Assembly (NCBI RefSeq): GCF_016342785.1
Contig: NZ_JAEINH010000009.1
Coordinates: 62,001 to 126,000, forward strand
Direction of reading: 5' to 3'
DNA length: 64,000 nucleotides
From: Sanguibacter suaedae
Lineage (GTDB): Bacteria > Actinomycetota > Actinomycetes > Actinomycetales > Cellulomonadaceae
A program made the position numbers and the translations under genes. Shown here piece after piece: positions 41,244 to 49,457 of this stretch (within the stretch, counting starts at the first letter, position 1; each line of letters starts with the position of its first letter). Under the pieces are notes generated by a model. That model made no database searches. It was given only the letters and a program-made list of their open reading frames with translations, and was not told the DNA's origin.

Positions 41244-41674
41244 GCAGGCGTCCTGCCCCGACACGCGATGACCATGACACGTTCTGCACCGTCGAGGGGT
41301 GGGAGCTGGTCCGAGGTGCTACGGGTCGACCTGTCGCCCACCATCGGACGTACGAGCTCCCTCTGACCGACGGCAGGGTGCTGCGCACCCGGATCAGCAA
41401 GCCCGTCGACTCGTCTACATACGGCGCGAGCATGTGGTCCGCGATCCTCCGAGACCAGCTCTGCGTCACGTCGGACGAGTTCTGGCGCTGCGTCCAGGAC
41501 GGCGAGGTCCCCGCGCGTGACGTCCGAGTGACCGAGCCCCCGGTCGCAGCGATCCCGCTGGGGGTCGTCGTGCAGCTCAAGCGCCTCGTCGGGCTCGACG
41601 ACGCCGAGATCGCCGAGATGACGAAGGACGAGGCGGTAGACCGCCTCAACGCGCACTGGGGCGACCCCGGGTAG
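41240..41674 (+). CDS. Putative cytotoxic translational repressor (toxin)
   Basis: A 144-residue toxin. RRPAPTRDDHDTFCTVEGWE, VAHHRTYELPLTDGRVLRTR, SKPVDSSTYGASMWSAILRD and QLCVTSDEFWRCVQDG resemble proteins annotated in actinobacteria as cytotoxic translational repressors of toxin-antitoxin systems. His-His at about 34 and the conserved Arg of RVLRTRIS could be functional. Whether it cuts RNA or blocks ribosomes is unknown. ATG 41240 overlaps the antitoxin stop. Confidence 0.75.
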   Translation: MSRRPAPTRDDHDTFCTVEGWELVRGATGRPVAHHRTYELPLTDGRVLRTRISKPVDSSTYGASMWSAILRDQLCVTSDEFWRCVQDGEVPARDVRVTEPPVAAIPLGVVVQLKRLVGLDDAEIAEMTKDEAVDRLNAHWGDPG

Positions 41675-41684
41675 ACCGACCCTT

Positions 41685-41710
41685 GCAGGCTCGGCGTCGC
41701 CGAGCGCCTG
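41685..41710. terminator. Terminator hairpin between toxin gene and frameshifted gene
   Basis: GCTCGGC (41689-41695), GTC, GCCGAGC (41699-41705) plus flanking CAGG/CCTG pairs with one bulge. It lies between two convergent genes and can act in both directions. Confidence 0.65.
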
Positions 41711-41714
41711 AGTC

Positions 41715-42661
41715 TCAGCCGTCCGTCTCCTCCGCGAGGCTGAGACCCGGGACGGTGCGCAGGTCGTCGAGCGTGAGGACGTCGTGCATGCCGTGCGCCC
41801 CGGGTGGGAGGGCGGTGGCGCGCAGGGCGACGGCCGCCGTGACGCGCCCCGTCGCGAGGGACTGCGTGACACCGGAGGCGACGAGCGTCGCGCCGGCGGC
41901 CTGCGCGAACACGACCCAGTCCTCGCCGCCGCTCACGGGTGCGAGGTGCGCGACGCGACGTGCGCCGGGGACCACGTGGCGAAGGTCAGCGTCCGGGTGG
42001 CCGCGGGGTCGTCGAGCCCGAAGTAGGTGCGGACGGGGCTGCCGAGCTCGCGCGTCATGGTGTGCTGGTCCGCGAAGTCGGCGCGGACCAGGTGGTGCCG
42101 TGTCCCGGCGACCTCGAACGTCCGGGCGCCCGTGTAGTTGCGGACCCGCCGCCCTGTGGCGGGGTCGACGAACGACCGGCCGAGCATGTCGAACGTCCAC
42201 CTCGTCGCGGCCTTCCCGTGGTGCTCGCCCGCGCCGAGGACCACCCCGACGTCCACCGGCCCGGGTGAACGACGGTGGACCTCGGCGGCGAGGACGTTCG
42301 AGACGCCGGGGGCGATCCCGACGTCCGTGACGAGGACGCCCGGCGTCCCGCCCGTGGTGAGGCCCGCGCGGAGCACCTCCAGGTAGCCACCGGTGGCACT
42401 GATGTCGACGAAGGGCACCCCGCGGGCGTGCGCCACGGCGGCGACCCGCACCTCCTCGAGGCCCGACGCGTTGACCACGGCGTCGGCGCCGTCGAGGGCG
42501 TCGCGCCACCCGTCGGGATCGCGGACGACGTCCACGGCCACGTCCGCGCGGGCCGGGTCGCGCCCGACCGTCACGGCGTCGTGCCCGAGGCGGCGCAGCT
42601 CGCCGACGACGGCGGACCCGACGGCCCCGGAACCGCCGAGGACCACGATGCGTTGCGTCAT
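41715..42661 (-). pseudogene. Saccharopine-dehydrogenase-like gene with a frameshift
   Basis: The N-terminal frame starts at ATG 42661 with a Rossmann motif (IVVLGGSGAVGSAVVGELRR). It continues through VVNASGLEEVRVAAVAHARG and DVGVVLGAGEHHGKAATRW, then runs into TWSPAHVASRTSHP and a premature stop. The expected continuation lies in another frame, starting VAHLAPVSGGEDWVVFAQAA and ending LSLAEETDG at 41715. A tandem GCGAC-GCGAC at 41950-41959 sits at the switch. Removing one copy restores an in-frame protein of about 313 residues reading SPAHVAHLAPV. It may be dead, a sequencing artefact, or phase variable. Confidence 0.8.
41950..41959. repeat. 5-bp tandem duplication causing the frameshift
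   Basis: GCGAC twice in a row. Deleting one copy fuses the two frames of the saccharopine-dehydrogenase-like gene exactly at the place where the conserved sequence switches frame. Confidence 0.75.
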
Positions 42662-42670
42662 GCCAATCTC

Positions 42671-42684
42671 CAACCGTCTAGTTG
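42671..42684. promoter_or_regulatory. TetR operator copy 1
   Basis: CAACCGTCTAGTTG, a 14-base dyad with one mismatch, just upstream of the frameshifted gene. A near-identical second copy lies 52 bases away. Confidence 0.6.
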
Positions 42685-42722
42685 TAATTGCTCGGACCCT
42701 ACGCCCGGTCGGCAGCAGACCG

Positions 42723-42736
42723 CAACCATCCGGTTG
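42723..42736. promoter_or_regulatory. TetR operator copy 2
   Basis: CAACCATCCGGTTG, a perfect CAACC/GGTTG dyad, 14 bases ahead of the tetR start. Together with copy 1 it gives the consensus CAACCRTCYRGTTG for the divergent TetR. Confidence 0.65.
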
Positions 42737-42749
42737 GTAACGTGGTCCC

Positions 42750-43346
42750 ATGGCATGGGACACCGAGCGCACCCGCAGGGTCATCCTCGAGGCCGCCGTC
42801 GAGGAGTTCGCCGCCCGCGGCCTCGCCGGCAGCCGCGTCGACAGCATCGCCGCCCGCGCAGGCACCAACAAGGAACGCCTCTACCGGTACTTCGGCAGCA
42901 AGGAGAAGCTCTTCGACCACGTCCTCGCCGTCGAGCTCGACGCCCTCGTCACCGCCGTCCCCGCCACCGGCACCGGGACCGACGGGCTCGCCGACCACGC
43001 GGTCGCCGTCCTCGACTTCTACGCCACCCACCCCCACCTGCCCCGGCTCCTCTTCTGGGAAGGCCTCGAGCGCGACGGCGCCGCCGCCGAGGTCGCCCGG
43101 CGCTCGCACACCTGCCAGGAGCAGGTGGACCGCCTCCGCGTCGTCGAACCCTGCCTCACCGACACCGAGGCCCGCGGGGTGCTCCTCACCATCACCACCC
43201 TCGCCGCCGCCTGGTCCGTCCTCCCCGGCCTCTCCCGCGCCGTCCTCGGCGACGGTGACGCCGCCGACCCCCGTGCCGTCCTGCGCGCCACCGTCACGGC
43301 CATGGTCGCGACCGCCTGCGCGGCCGCGCCCCCGGCGATACCGTGA
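42750..43346 (+). CDS. TetR-family regulator
   Basis: A 198-residue regulator. Its HTH region (VEEFAARGLAGSRVDSIAAR, AGTNKERLYRYFGSKEKLFD) covers residues about 15-56. The C-terminal ligand domain is Ala/Leu-rich with two Cys (about 126 and 137). It is divergent from the frameshifted reductase gene, with two matching operator copies between, and followed 34 bases on by an SMP-30-type gene that is probably in the same transcript. It is likely to repress both sides until a small ligand binds. Confidence 0.88.
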   Translation: MAWDTERTRRVILEAAVEEFAARGLAGSRVDSIAARAGTNKERLYRYFGSKEKLFDHVLAVELDALVTAVPATGTGTDGLADHAVAVLDFYATHPHLPRLLFWEGLERDGAAAEVARRSHTCQEQVDRLRVVEPCLTDTEARGVLLTITTLAAAWSVLPGLSRAVLGDGDAADPRAVLRATVTAMVATACAAAPPAIP

Positions 43347-43380
43347 GGGACGCACCCACCCCCTTCCCGCCGGAGGACGC

Positions 43381-44223
43381 ATGAGCGACGTCGAGCAGAT
43401 CACCGAACCCCTCGCCTACCACGCGGAGGGCCCCGTCTGGTCGCCCACCTGGGGCGGGCTGCGCTGGGTCGACATGCTCGCCGGCGACCTCCTCACCCTC
43501 CGCGCCGACGGCACCGTCGACCGCCTCCACGTCGGCGACGTCGCCGCGTTCGTGCGGCCCCGCGTCCAGGGCGGCTACGTCGTGGGCACCGAGCGGGGCA
43601 TCGCGCTCGCCGACGACCCCCACGGCGAGCCCACCCCGTGGACGGAGCTGTGGACCGACACGTCGGTCCGCATGAACGAGGGCGGCTGCGACCCCGACGG
43701 CAACCTCTACGCCGGCTCCATGGGTTACGACCAGACGGTCGGCGCGGCGGCCCTCTACCGGGTGACGCCCGACGGGAAGGTGCGCGTCGTCCTCGACGAC
43801 GTCACGGTCTCCAACGGAATCGACTTCTCCCCGGACGGGTCGCTCGCCTACTACAACGACACGCAGACCCGCCGCACGGACGTCTTCGACGTCGTCGACG
43901 GCGAGCTCACCGGCCGCAGGCCGTTCGTCACCGACGACGACGCGCACCCGGACGGTCTCACCGTCGACTCGGCGGGCAACGTGTGGATCGCCCGCAACCA
44001 CGCGGGCATCGTCCGCTGCTGCTCGCCCGACGGCGAGGTCCTCACCGAGATCCGCCTGCCCGCGCACCTCGTCACGGCCTGCACGCTCGGCGGCGACGAC
44101 CTGCGCGACCTGTACATCACCACGTCCAGGGAGAACCTCGACGACCCCGAGCCGGAGGCGGGTGCAGTGTTCCGCGTCCGTGTGGACGTACCGGGCAGGC
44201 CCGTGCTGCCCTTCGCCGGCTGA
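43381..44223 (+). CDS. SMP-30/gluconolactonase-like lactonase
   Basis: A 280-residue six-bladed propeller enzyme. The metal-site residues of the SMP-30 family can be read off: Glu in YHAEGPVW, Asn in RMNEGGCDPDGNLYAGSM, Asn in VSNGIDFSPDG and Asp in HPDGLTVDSAGNVW. Members hydrolyse sugar lactones such as gluconolactone. ATG 43381 has GGAGG eight bases upstream. It follows the TetR gene and probably acts on the substrate sensed by it, perhaps the same compound handled by the divergent reductase. Confidence 0.88.
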   Translation: MSDVEQITEPLAYHAEGPVWSPTWGGLRWVDMLAGDLLTLRADGTVDRLHVGDVAAFVRPRVQGGYVVGTERGIALADDPHGEPTPWTELWTDTSVRMNEGGCDPDGNLYAGSMGYDQTVGAAALYRVTPDGKVRVVLDDVTVSNGIDFSPDGSLAYYNDTQTRRTDVFDVVDGELTGRRPFVTDDDAHPDGLTVDSAGNVWIARNHAGIVRCCSPDGEVLTEIRLPAHLVTACTLGGDDLRDLYITTSRENLDDPEPEAGAVFRVRVDVPGRPVLPFAG

Positions 44224-44260
44224 CGTCCCCGTCGAGGCCGCGCCCGAGCCCGGCCGTCGG

Positions 44261-45325
44261 TCAGGCGGTCCCACACCCCTGCTCCACGAGCCACGCCCGT
44301 GCCGCGTCCGGCGCGTCCTCCGGCGTGGTCGGGTGGTCCGCCGCGACCGGTTCCTCCGCGAGGTCGACGCCGTCCCGGTCCACGTAGGTGCTCTGCGTGA
44401 GGACGATCTGCGCACCGTCGTAGAGGCGTCGCACCGAGTTCGCCGACGTGTACCCGGCGCTGTCCGCCCCGAAGGACTCGACTCCGTCGAGACCACGGAA
44501 CGCCGTGAGCACGGCCTCGCCGCTCGACGCGGTCCGCCCGTCCTGGAGGACGGCCACCGGCTGCCCGGAGACCTTCGGCACGGCCTCGATCACGACCGTG
44601 GTGCGGCCGCCGACCCCTGCCCCGTCGTCCTGCACGGTGACCTCGACGCCGTCTCCGGTCCGTGACCGGAAGGACATCGCCGGGCCGACGGGCAGCAGCG
44701 GGGACACCCCCGAGAGCATCGGGTACATGGTGCCCCCGGTGTTGCCCCGCAGGTCCACCACCCAACCGCACGTGCCCGGTGCGGCCTCAGCGATCCCCCG
44801 GGCGAGGACGTCCGCGTACCTCTGCTGCAGCTCCTCCGACACGCTCCCCACCTCGGGGACGGTCACCGTCGTCACCCCGTCCTGCGTCGTGACGGTCGGC
44901 TCGACGAAAGCGCTGGTGGCGCCCTGCTCGGACGCCGTCGTCTCCTCCGGGGTGAGGAAGGACGAGTGCTTGCCCCCGGCGAGAGACGTCGCCTCCGCGA
45001 GGACCCCGTGGAGGTCCGCATAGTCCGACGCGCCCTCCGCGGCGGCCACCACCCGTGCGCGCTCCGCCTCCCACGCCGGGCCGTGGGCGTCGTACCCGGA
45101 CTCCAGGACGTCCAGCGCCACCTCCGCGTACCGCTGGGGTGACGGCGGGACGAGGTACAGACCGAACCTCGGGCCGTAGGCGTGCACCGCCCACGCACCG
45201 CCCGCGACGACGACCACCAGGGCGCCGCCCAACCCGATGAGGACCCGACGGAGGACGGGGCGCCGCCGGGGCCCGCCTCCCCGAGGGAGTCGGGCGGGAC
45301 GGGAGGAGGAACGGTCGGCCGGCAT
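44261..45325 (-). CDS. Membrane-anchored S41-family peptidase
   Basis: The 354-residue product has an N-terminal basic region and one membrane helix (29-47). The TSPc-type peptidase domain covers 60-354. WVVDLRGNTGGTMYP (188-202) and VLQDGRTASSGEAVLTAF (259-276) hold the oxyanion and catalytic Ser267/268. The general-base Lys of CtpA enzymes is not seen, as in the non-PDZ S41 branch with a TASSGE motif. It acts outside the membrane on unknown proteins. It converges with the SMP-30 gene. Confidence 0.86.
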   Translation of the reverse strand: MPADRSSSRPARLPRGGGPRRRPVLRRVLIGLGGALVVVVAGGAWAVHAYGPRFGLYLVPPSPQRYAEVALDVLESGYDAHGPAWEAERARVVAAAEGASDYADLHGVLAEATSLAGGKHSSFLTPEETTASEQGATSAFVEPTVTTQDGVTTVTVPEVGSVSEELQQRYADVLARGIAEAAPGTCGWVVDLRGNTGGTMYPMLSGVSPLLPVGPAMSFRSRTGDGVEVTVQDDGAGVGGRTTVVIEAVPKVSGQPVAVLQDGRTASSGEAVLTAFRGLDGVESFGADSAGYTSANSVRRLYDGAQIVLTQSTYVDRDGVDLAEEPVAADHPTTPEDAPDAARAWLVEQGCGTA

Positions 45326-45468
45326 GACCTCACGGTACGTCGGCGCTGCTCAGCGACTCGTCCACCCGAGGGCTGAACCCGAGCCGGGCATCGCCCACCC
45401 CAGGGGGCACGCCCTGGTCGGCCGGTCTCCACCCTCCGGTCGCGGGGGCCACGGCCACGGGGGAAGGT

Positions 45469-46629
45469 ATGCGGGTGAACGACTCGGACAGACCGCGGGA
45501 CACCGACGCCACGACCCGGCGCGCGACGCTGCGCCGCGCCGTCGCCACCGCCCGCACCACGTGGAACCGCCACCCCCGCTGGGGTCTGGCCGTGCGGGCC
45601 ACGGTCGCCGCCGTCATCGCGTTCCCCGTCGCCCTGCTCGTCCCCGAACCGTGGTCCGCCTACCCCTACTACGCGCCGCTCGGGGCTGTGGTCGCCACCT
45701 CCGTCACCCTGGCGTCGTCCGCCCGTGAGTCCGCGCAGGCCGTCGGGGCGATCCTCCTCGGTGCCGCCGTCGCCCAGGTCGTCGACCTCCTCGTGCCGTG
45801 GACCCTCCCGTCGCTGGCGCTCGTCGTCCTCGTCGGAGTCGCCCTGTCCGGGCTGCGTGTCCTCGGCGGCCTGGGCAGCTGGGTGCCGACCTCCGCGCTG
45901 TTCGTCCTCATCGTCGGGGACGCCGACCCCGTCGGGTACACCGGTGCGTACATCGGACTGACGTTCGTGGGCGCCGTCATCGGGATCCTCGTCAACGCGG
46001 TGAAGCCGCCCCTGCCGCTGACACCTGCGACGTTCGCACTCCACGACCTGCGCAAGGCCGTCGTGGCACAGCTCGACGACCTGGGTGACGCCCTCGTCGC
46101 CGAGGAGAGACCGGGCCCCGACGAGTGGCTCGGGCACCAGCACGACCTCGTGACGGTCGCCCGGCAGGTCGACGACGCGGTCGCCCGCGCGACGGAGGCT
46201 GCCGAGGCGAACTGGGCGGCCCGGCGGCACGCGGCGTGGCGGGCACACCAGTCCCGGCAGTCCCGGCTGTTCGTCGACCTGACCCATCGGGTCGCCGAGC
46301 TCACCGGGCTCGTCGTCGAGTCCGAGCGGTCGCGGCTGCGCTCGGACCCCCTCGACGGTGACCTGCGCACCGTCACGGCGCGCACCTTCCGTGACGTGGC
46401 ACGGGCCGTCGAGGCCGCGGACCGCTTGGACGGTGACGCCGACGCGTACGACGCCGCCCGCCGCGCGGTCGACGACCTCGAAACGACCGTCGGGCGGGTC
46501 CGCGTCGACCCGTCGAGGGAGCCGGGGGCCGCCGTGGGGATCACGCTCGCGCTGAGCCGGGTCGTCGACACCCTCACGGAGCACTACGAGCGCCTCGCGG
46601 CGGACGACCTGGACGGCAACCGCGGCTGA
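45469..46629 (+). CDS. FUSC-family (aromatic acid exporter-like) membrane protein
   Basis: The 386-residue product has about six membrane segments in the first half (TVAAVIAFPVALLVPEPWSA, PLGAVVATSVTLASSARESA, GIGTLVNAV-type end) followed by a long cytosolic coiled-coil-like region rich in Ala, Arg, Asp and Glu (residues 185-380). The N-terminal half is typical of FUSC/ArAE exporters of aromatic acids or toxic compounds. ATG 45469 follows GGGGAAGG closely; GTG 45475 is an alternative. It is divergent from the S41 peptidase. Confidence 0.8.
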   Translation: MRVNDSDRPRDTDATTRRATLRRAVATARTTWNRHPRWGLAVRATVAAVIAFPVALLVPEPWSAYPYYAPLGAVVATSVTLASSARESAQAVGAILLGAAVAQVVDLLVPWTLPSLALVVLVGVALSGLRVLGGLGSWVPTSALFVLIVGDADPVGYTGAYIGLTFVGAVIGILVNAVKPPLPLTPATFALHDLRKAVVAQLDDLGDALVAEERPGPDEWLGHQHDLVTVARQVDDAVARATEAAEANWAARRHAAWRAHQSRQSRLFVDLTHRVAELTGLVVESERSRLRSDPLDGDLRTVTARTFRDVARAVEAADRLDGDADAYDAARRAVDDLETTVGRVRVDPSREPGAAVGITLALSRVVDTLTEHYERLAADDLDGNRG

Positions 46630-46665
46630 CCTGCCCGTCGTCGACGGCGCAGGCATACTCGTCGC

Positions 46666-47790
46666 ATGGATCTCCTCGACGTCGCACGCATCGTGGCCGG
46701 TCTCGTCCTGCTCGTGGGCGGTGGCGAGCTGCTCGTGCGGGGTGCGTCGTCCCTCGCGCGCCGTGCCGGGATCTCGGCGCTCGTGGTCGGGCTCACCGTG
46801 GTGTCCGCGGCGACGTCCGCCCCCGAGCTCGCGGTGAGCGTGGGAGCGGTCTTCTCCGAGGAGTCGGGGCTGGCGGTCGGGAACGTCGTCGGGTCCAACA
46901 TCGCGAACGTCCTGCTGATCCTCGGTCTCTCCGCGCTCGTGGTGCCCTTGCTCGTCACCCGGCAGGTGGTGCGGTTCGACATCCCCGTCATGGTGGGGCT
47001 GTCCGTCCTGCTGCTCGTCATGGCCCTCGACGGGGGGATCAGCACCCTCGACGGGGTCGTGCTCCTCGCGGCCGTGGTCGCCTACACCGTCCTGACGATC
47101 GTGGTGGGCCGCCGACGCACCGCGGCCCCCATCCCCGTCACGGGAGGCGCCGGTGACGTCGCGACCGACGACGCCGGGGACGACGACCCGCCGGCACCTG
47201 TGCTGCGGTCCGTCGCGTTCCTCGTGGTGGGCGTGGGGCTCCTCGTCCTCGGGGCCACGTGGCTCGTGGACGGGGCGGTGAGCATCGCCACCGGGTTCGG
47301 GGTGAGCAGCCTCGTGGTGGGTCTCACCGTCGTCGCCATCGGCACGTCGCTGCCCGAGCTCGCGACCTCGATCATCGCGGTGCGCCGCGGCGAGCGCGAC
47401 ATGGCCGTGGGGAACATCGTGGGCAGCAACATCTTCAACATCGGACTCGTCCTGGGCCTCCCGGCGATCCTCGCCGGTGACGGCATCCCCGTGCCCGACG
47501 CCGCCGTCGCCCTCGACATCCCCCTCATGCTCGCGGCGTCCGTCGCTCTCCTGCCCGTGGCGTTCACCGGGTTCGCGATCGCCCGCTGGGAGGGGGGCGT
47601 CTTCCTCCTCCTCTACGTCGCGTACACGGCGTTCGTGGTCCTCGCCGCCACCGAGCACGACGCCCTCGACGGGTTCACCACCGCCATGGCGTGGTTCGTG
47701 CTCCCCCTCCTCGCCCTCACCCTCGTGGTGTTCACGGCCTACGAGGTGGGCCTGCGCCGAGGGCGAGCGCAGATGCACGGGCAGGTGTAA
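46666..47790 (+). CDS. Na+/Ca2+ antiporter (CaCA family, YrbG-like)
   Basis: A 374-residue exchanger with ten or eleven helices. The two inverted alpha-repeats are clear: GLTVVSAATSAPELAVS with VGNVVGSNIANVLLILGL, and GLTVVAIGTSLPELATS with VGNIVGSNIFNIGLVLGL. The Pro-Glu and Asn residues in each form the ion site. The cytosolic linker between the halves is short. It starts 36 bases after the FUSC gene. It controls intracellular Ca2+ or related ions. Confidence 0.93.
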   Translation: MDLLDVARIVAGLVLLVGGGELLVRGASSLARRAGISALVVGLTVVSAATSAPELAVSVGAVFSEESGLAVGNVVGSNIANVLLILGLSALVVPLLVTRQVVRFDIPVMVGLSVLLLVMALDGGISTLDGVVLLAAVVAYTVLTIVVGRRRTAAPIPVTGGAGDVATDDAGDDDPPAPVLRSVAFLVVGVGLLVLGATWLVDGAVSIATGFGVSSLVVGLTVVAIGTSLPELATSIIAVRRGERDMAVGNIVGSNIFNIGLVLGLPAILAGDGIPVPDAAVALDIPLMLAASVALLPVAFTGFAIARWEGGVFLLLYVAYTAFVVLAATEHDALDGFTTAMAWFVLPLLALTLVVFTAYEVGLRRGRAQMHGQV

Positions 47791-47846
47791 CGCTCCGCGG
47801 GGTCACGGACATGTGTGGGATGACGGACCTCACACGAAAGGCCACC

Positions 47847-48461
47847 GTGAACTCACCGGACGAGCGGTTCACCGCACTCTTCGAACGCACCTACCACCCC
47901 CTCCTCGCCTACGCCCTGCGTCGTGTCTCCGCCCCGGCGGACGCCGCCGACGTGGTCGCCGAGACCTTCCTCGTCGCCTGGCGACGCCTCGACGAGATGC
48001 CCACGGGCGACGACGCCCGACCCTGGCTCTTCGGCGTCGCCCGGCGGGTCCTCGCCAACCTCTACCGGGGTGACCTGAGGCGCACCGCGCTCGCCGACAG
48101 GCTCCGCGAGACGCTGCCCGACGTGGTCCCACCGCGGCCCGACACCTCGCCGGTGGAGATGGCCATGTCCCGGTTGAGGGCGGACGACCAGGAGATCCTG
48201 CGCCTCGTCGCCTGGGATGAGCTGGCCCGCGACGAGATCGCCGTGGTCCTCGATGTCCCGCGTGCCACGGTGCGCGTGCGCCTGCACCGGGCGCGACGAC
48301 GCCTCCTCGAGCAGATGAGGGTGCTCGCGGATGCGGAGGAGCTGCCTCGCCCCACGGATGCCGCGGGCTTGCGCCCTGAGCGGCGGGAGCGCACCGCGGT
48401 ACCTGGTTCGGTCATGGACATGCGGGCTGCTGCCCGCCTCGGCGCGGAGGAGTCACGATGA
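47847..48461 (+). CDS. ECF-type RNA polymerase sigma factor
   Basis: A 204-residue sigma factor. Region 2 is FTALFERTYHPLLAYALRRV with DAADVVAETFLVAWRRLDEM and the RPWLFGVARRVLANLYRGD segment. Region 4 is the SRLRADDQEILRLVAWDELA, RDEIAVVLDVPRATVRVRLH helix-turn-helix. GTG 47847 has GAAAGG six bases upstream; an upstream ATG at 47820 lacks a ribosome site. The stop overlaps the next gene (ATGA), whose membrane product is the likely partner. Confidence 0.9.
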   Translation: MNSPDERFTALFERTYHPLLAYALRRVSAPADAADVVAETFLVAWRRLDEMPTGDDARPWLFGVARRVLANLYRGDLRRTALADRLRETLPDVVPPRPDTSPVEMAMSRLRADDQEILRLVAWDELARDEIAVVLDVPRATVRVRLHRARRRLLEQMRVLADAEELPRPTDAAGLRPERRERTAVPGSVMDMRAAARLGAEESR

Positions 48462-49456
48462 GGAACGACGACGTCATGGCCCGGTTGCGCGCGGCGGACC
48501 CGCTGCGGGGGGTGGACCTCGGGACGACCGGTGTGCCTGGTAGTGACCTTCGTGAGCAGATCCTCGGGACTGCGCGGCCCGGGGGAGGGCAGGCTGCACG
48601 CCGCCGGGGGCCGCGGAGAGCGGTCGTGTCAGGGGTCGTGGCCCTAGCCTTGGTCGGTGGAGGTGCCGCCTACGCGACCTACGCGGCGAACCAGGCTCGA
48701 TTCACCGGCGGTGACGGTGACGCTCCGACGTGCCTGACCGAATGGGCGGCGGAACCCCGGGGGGAGCCGGTCCCGGAGACGGATGGCGTCGCGCGTACCG
48801 GCGACGTCGTCGCCGACTGCCAGTGGTACCAGGCGCAGAGCGGCCTACCGCCGATCGAGGACCCGGTCGCCTTCCGGGCCGGTGCAGGAGGGCGGATCTA
48901 CGTCGCCCCCGCAGATCAGGTGCCCGACGGTGCCACGGTCTTCCCTCCGGCGGCGGCGGAGGATGATGCGGCGATGCACGAGCTCGAGCTGACCACCTAC
49001 GACGTGGTCGACGGGACGCGCTCTCGGTGCATGCCCGAGGAGGAGGCCGTGGCCGCGGCTCGTGCTGATCTCGAGAGGCTCGGACTGACCGGGTGGGACG
49101 TCGTGACCCGAGCCCCCGTCCCCGCCGACGTCCCGGGCCCGTGCGCGCGGGGGTATCTGGACCACGAGCTCTCCCTCGTGACGATCACGGTGGGCATCGA
49201 GGACCCGGACGTGCTGTGGGAGGAGCCGAAAGCCGTTGTCCTGCGAGACGCGCTCCGGGAGGGGATCTCTGAGCAGTGTGTCGGCCTCGCCGAGGCCGAG
49301 CAGGTCGTGGCGCGTGCCCTCGAGGTCATCGACGAGGACTGGGCGGGCCCGCCTGTCGTGATCGCCGACCCGGACGCCGGGTGTGCTCGGGTGGACATGC
49401 TCGTGGGGGGCGGCATCGAGATCACCGTTCACGGCCCCGCCGTCGCCTCGCCGTAG
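48458..49456 (+). CDS. Membrane protein coupled to the ECF sigma factor (anti-sigma candidate)
   Basis: The 332-residue product has a short N-terminal cytosolic part (about 1-55, basic GPRRAV end) and one membrane helix (57-75, VVALALVGGGAAYATYA). A large extracytoplasmic domain follows, with Cys at about 91, 120, 188, 228, 267 and 310. No zinc-anti-sigma HxxxCxxC motif is seen. It starts within the sigma-factor stop (ATGA, 48458-48461), the classic placement of an anti-sigma or sensory partner. The C-terminal domain may sense an envelope signal. Confidence 0.75.
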   Translation: MRNDDVMARLRAADPLRGVDLGTTGVPGSDLREQILGTARPGGGQAARRRGPRRAVVSGVVALALVGGGAAYATYAANQARFTGGDGDAPTCLTEWAAEPRGEPVPETDGVARTGDVVADCQWYQAQSGLPPIEDPVAFRAGAGGRIYVAPADQVPDGATVFPPAAAEDDAAMHELELTTYDVVDGTRSRCMPEEEAVAAARADLERLGLTGWDVVTRAPVPADVPGPCARGYLDHELSLVTITVGIEDPDVLWEEPKAVVLRDALREGISEQCVGLAEAEQVVARALEVIDEDWAGPPVVIADPDAGCARVDMLVGGGIEITVHGPAVASP

Positions 49457-49457
49457 G

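Noticed and set aside
44872-47778. 968-codon minus-strand frame opposite FUSC and the Ca2+ exchanger
   Set aside because: Low-complexity Asp/Glu/Gly/His/Arg sequence without motifs; both plus-strand genes show real membrane and ion-site motifs.
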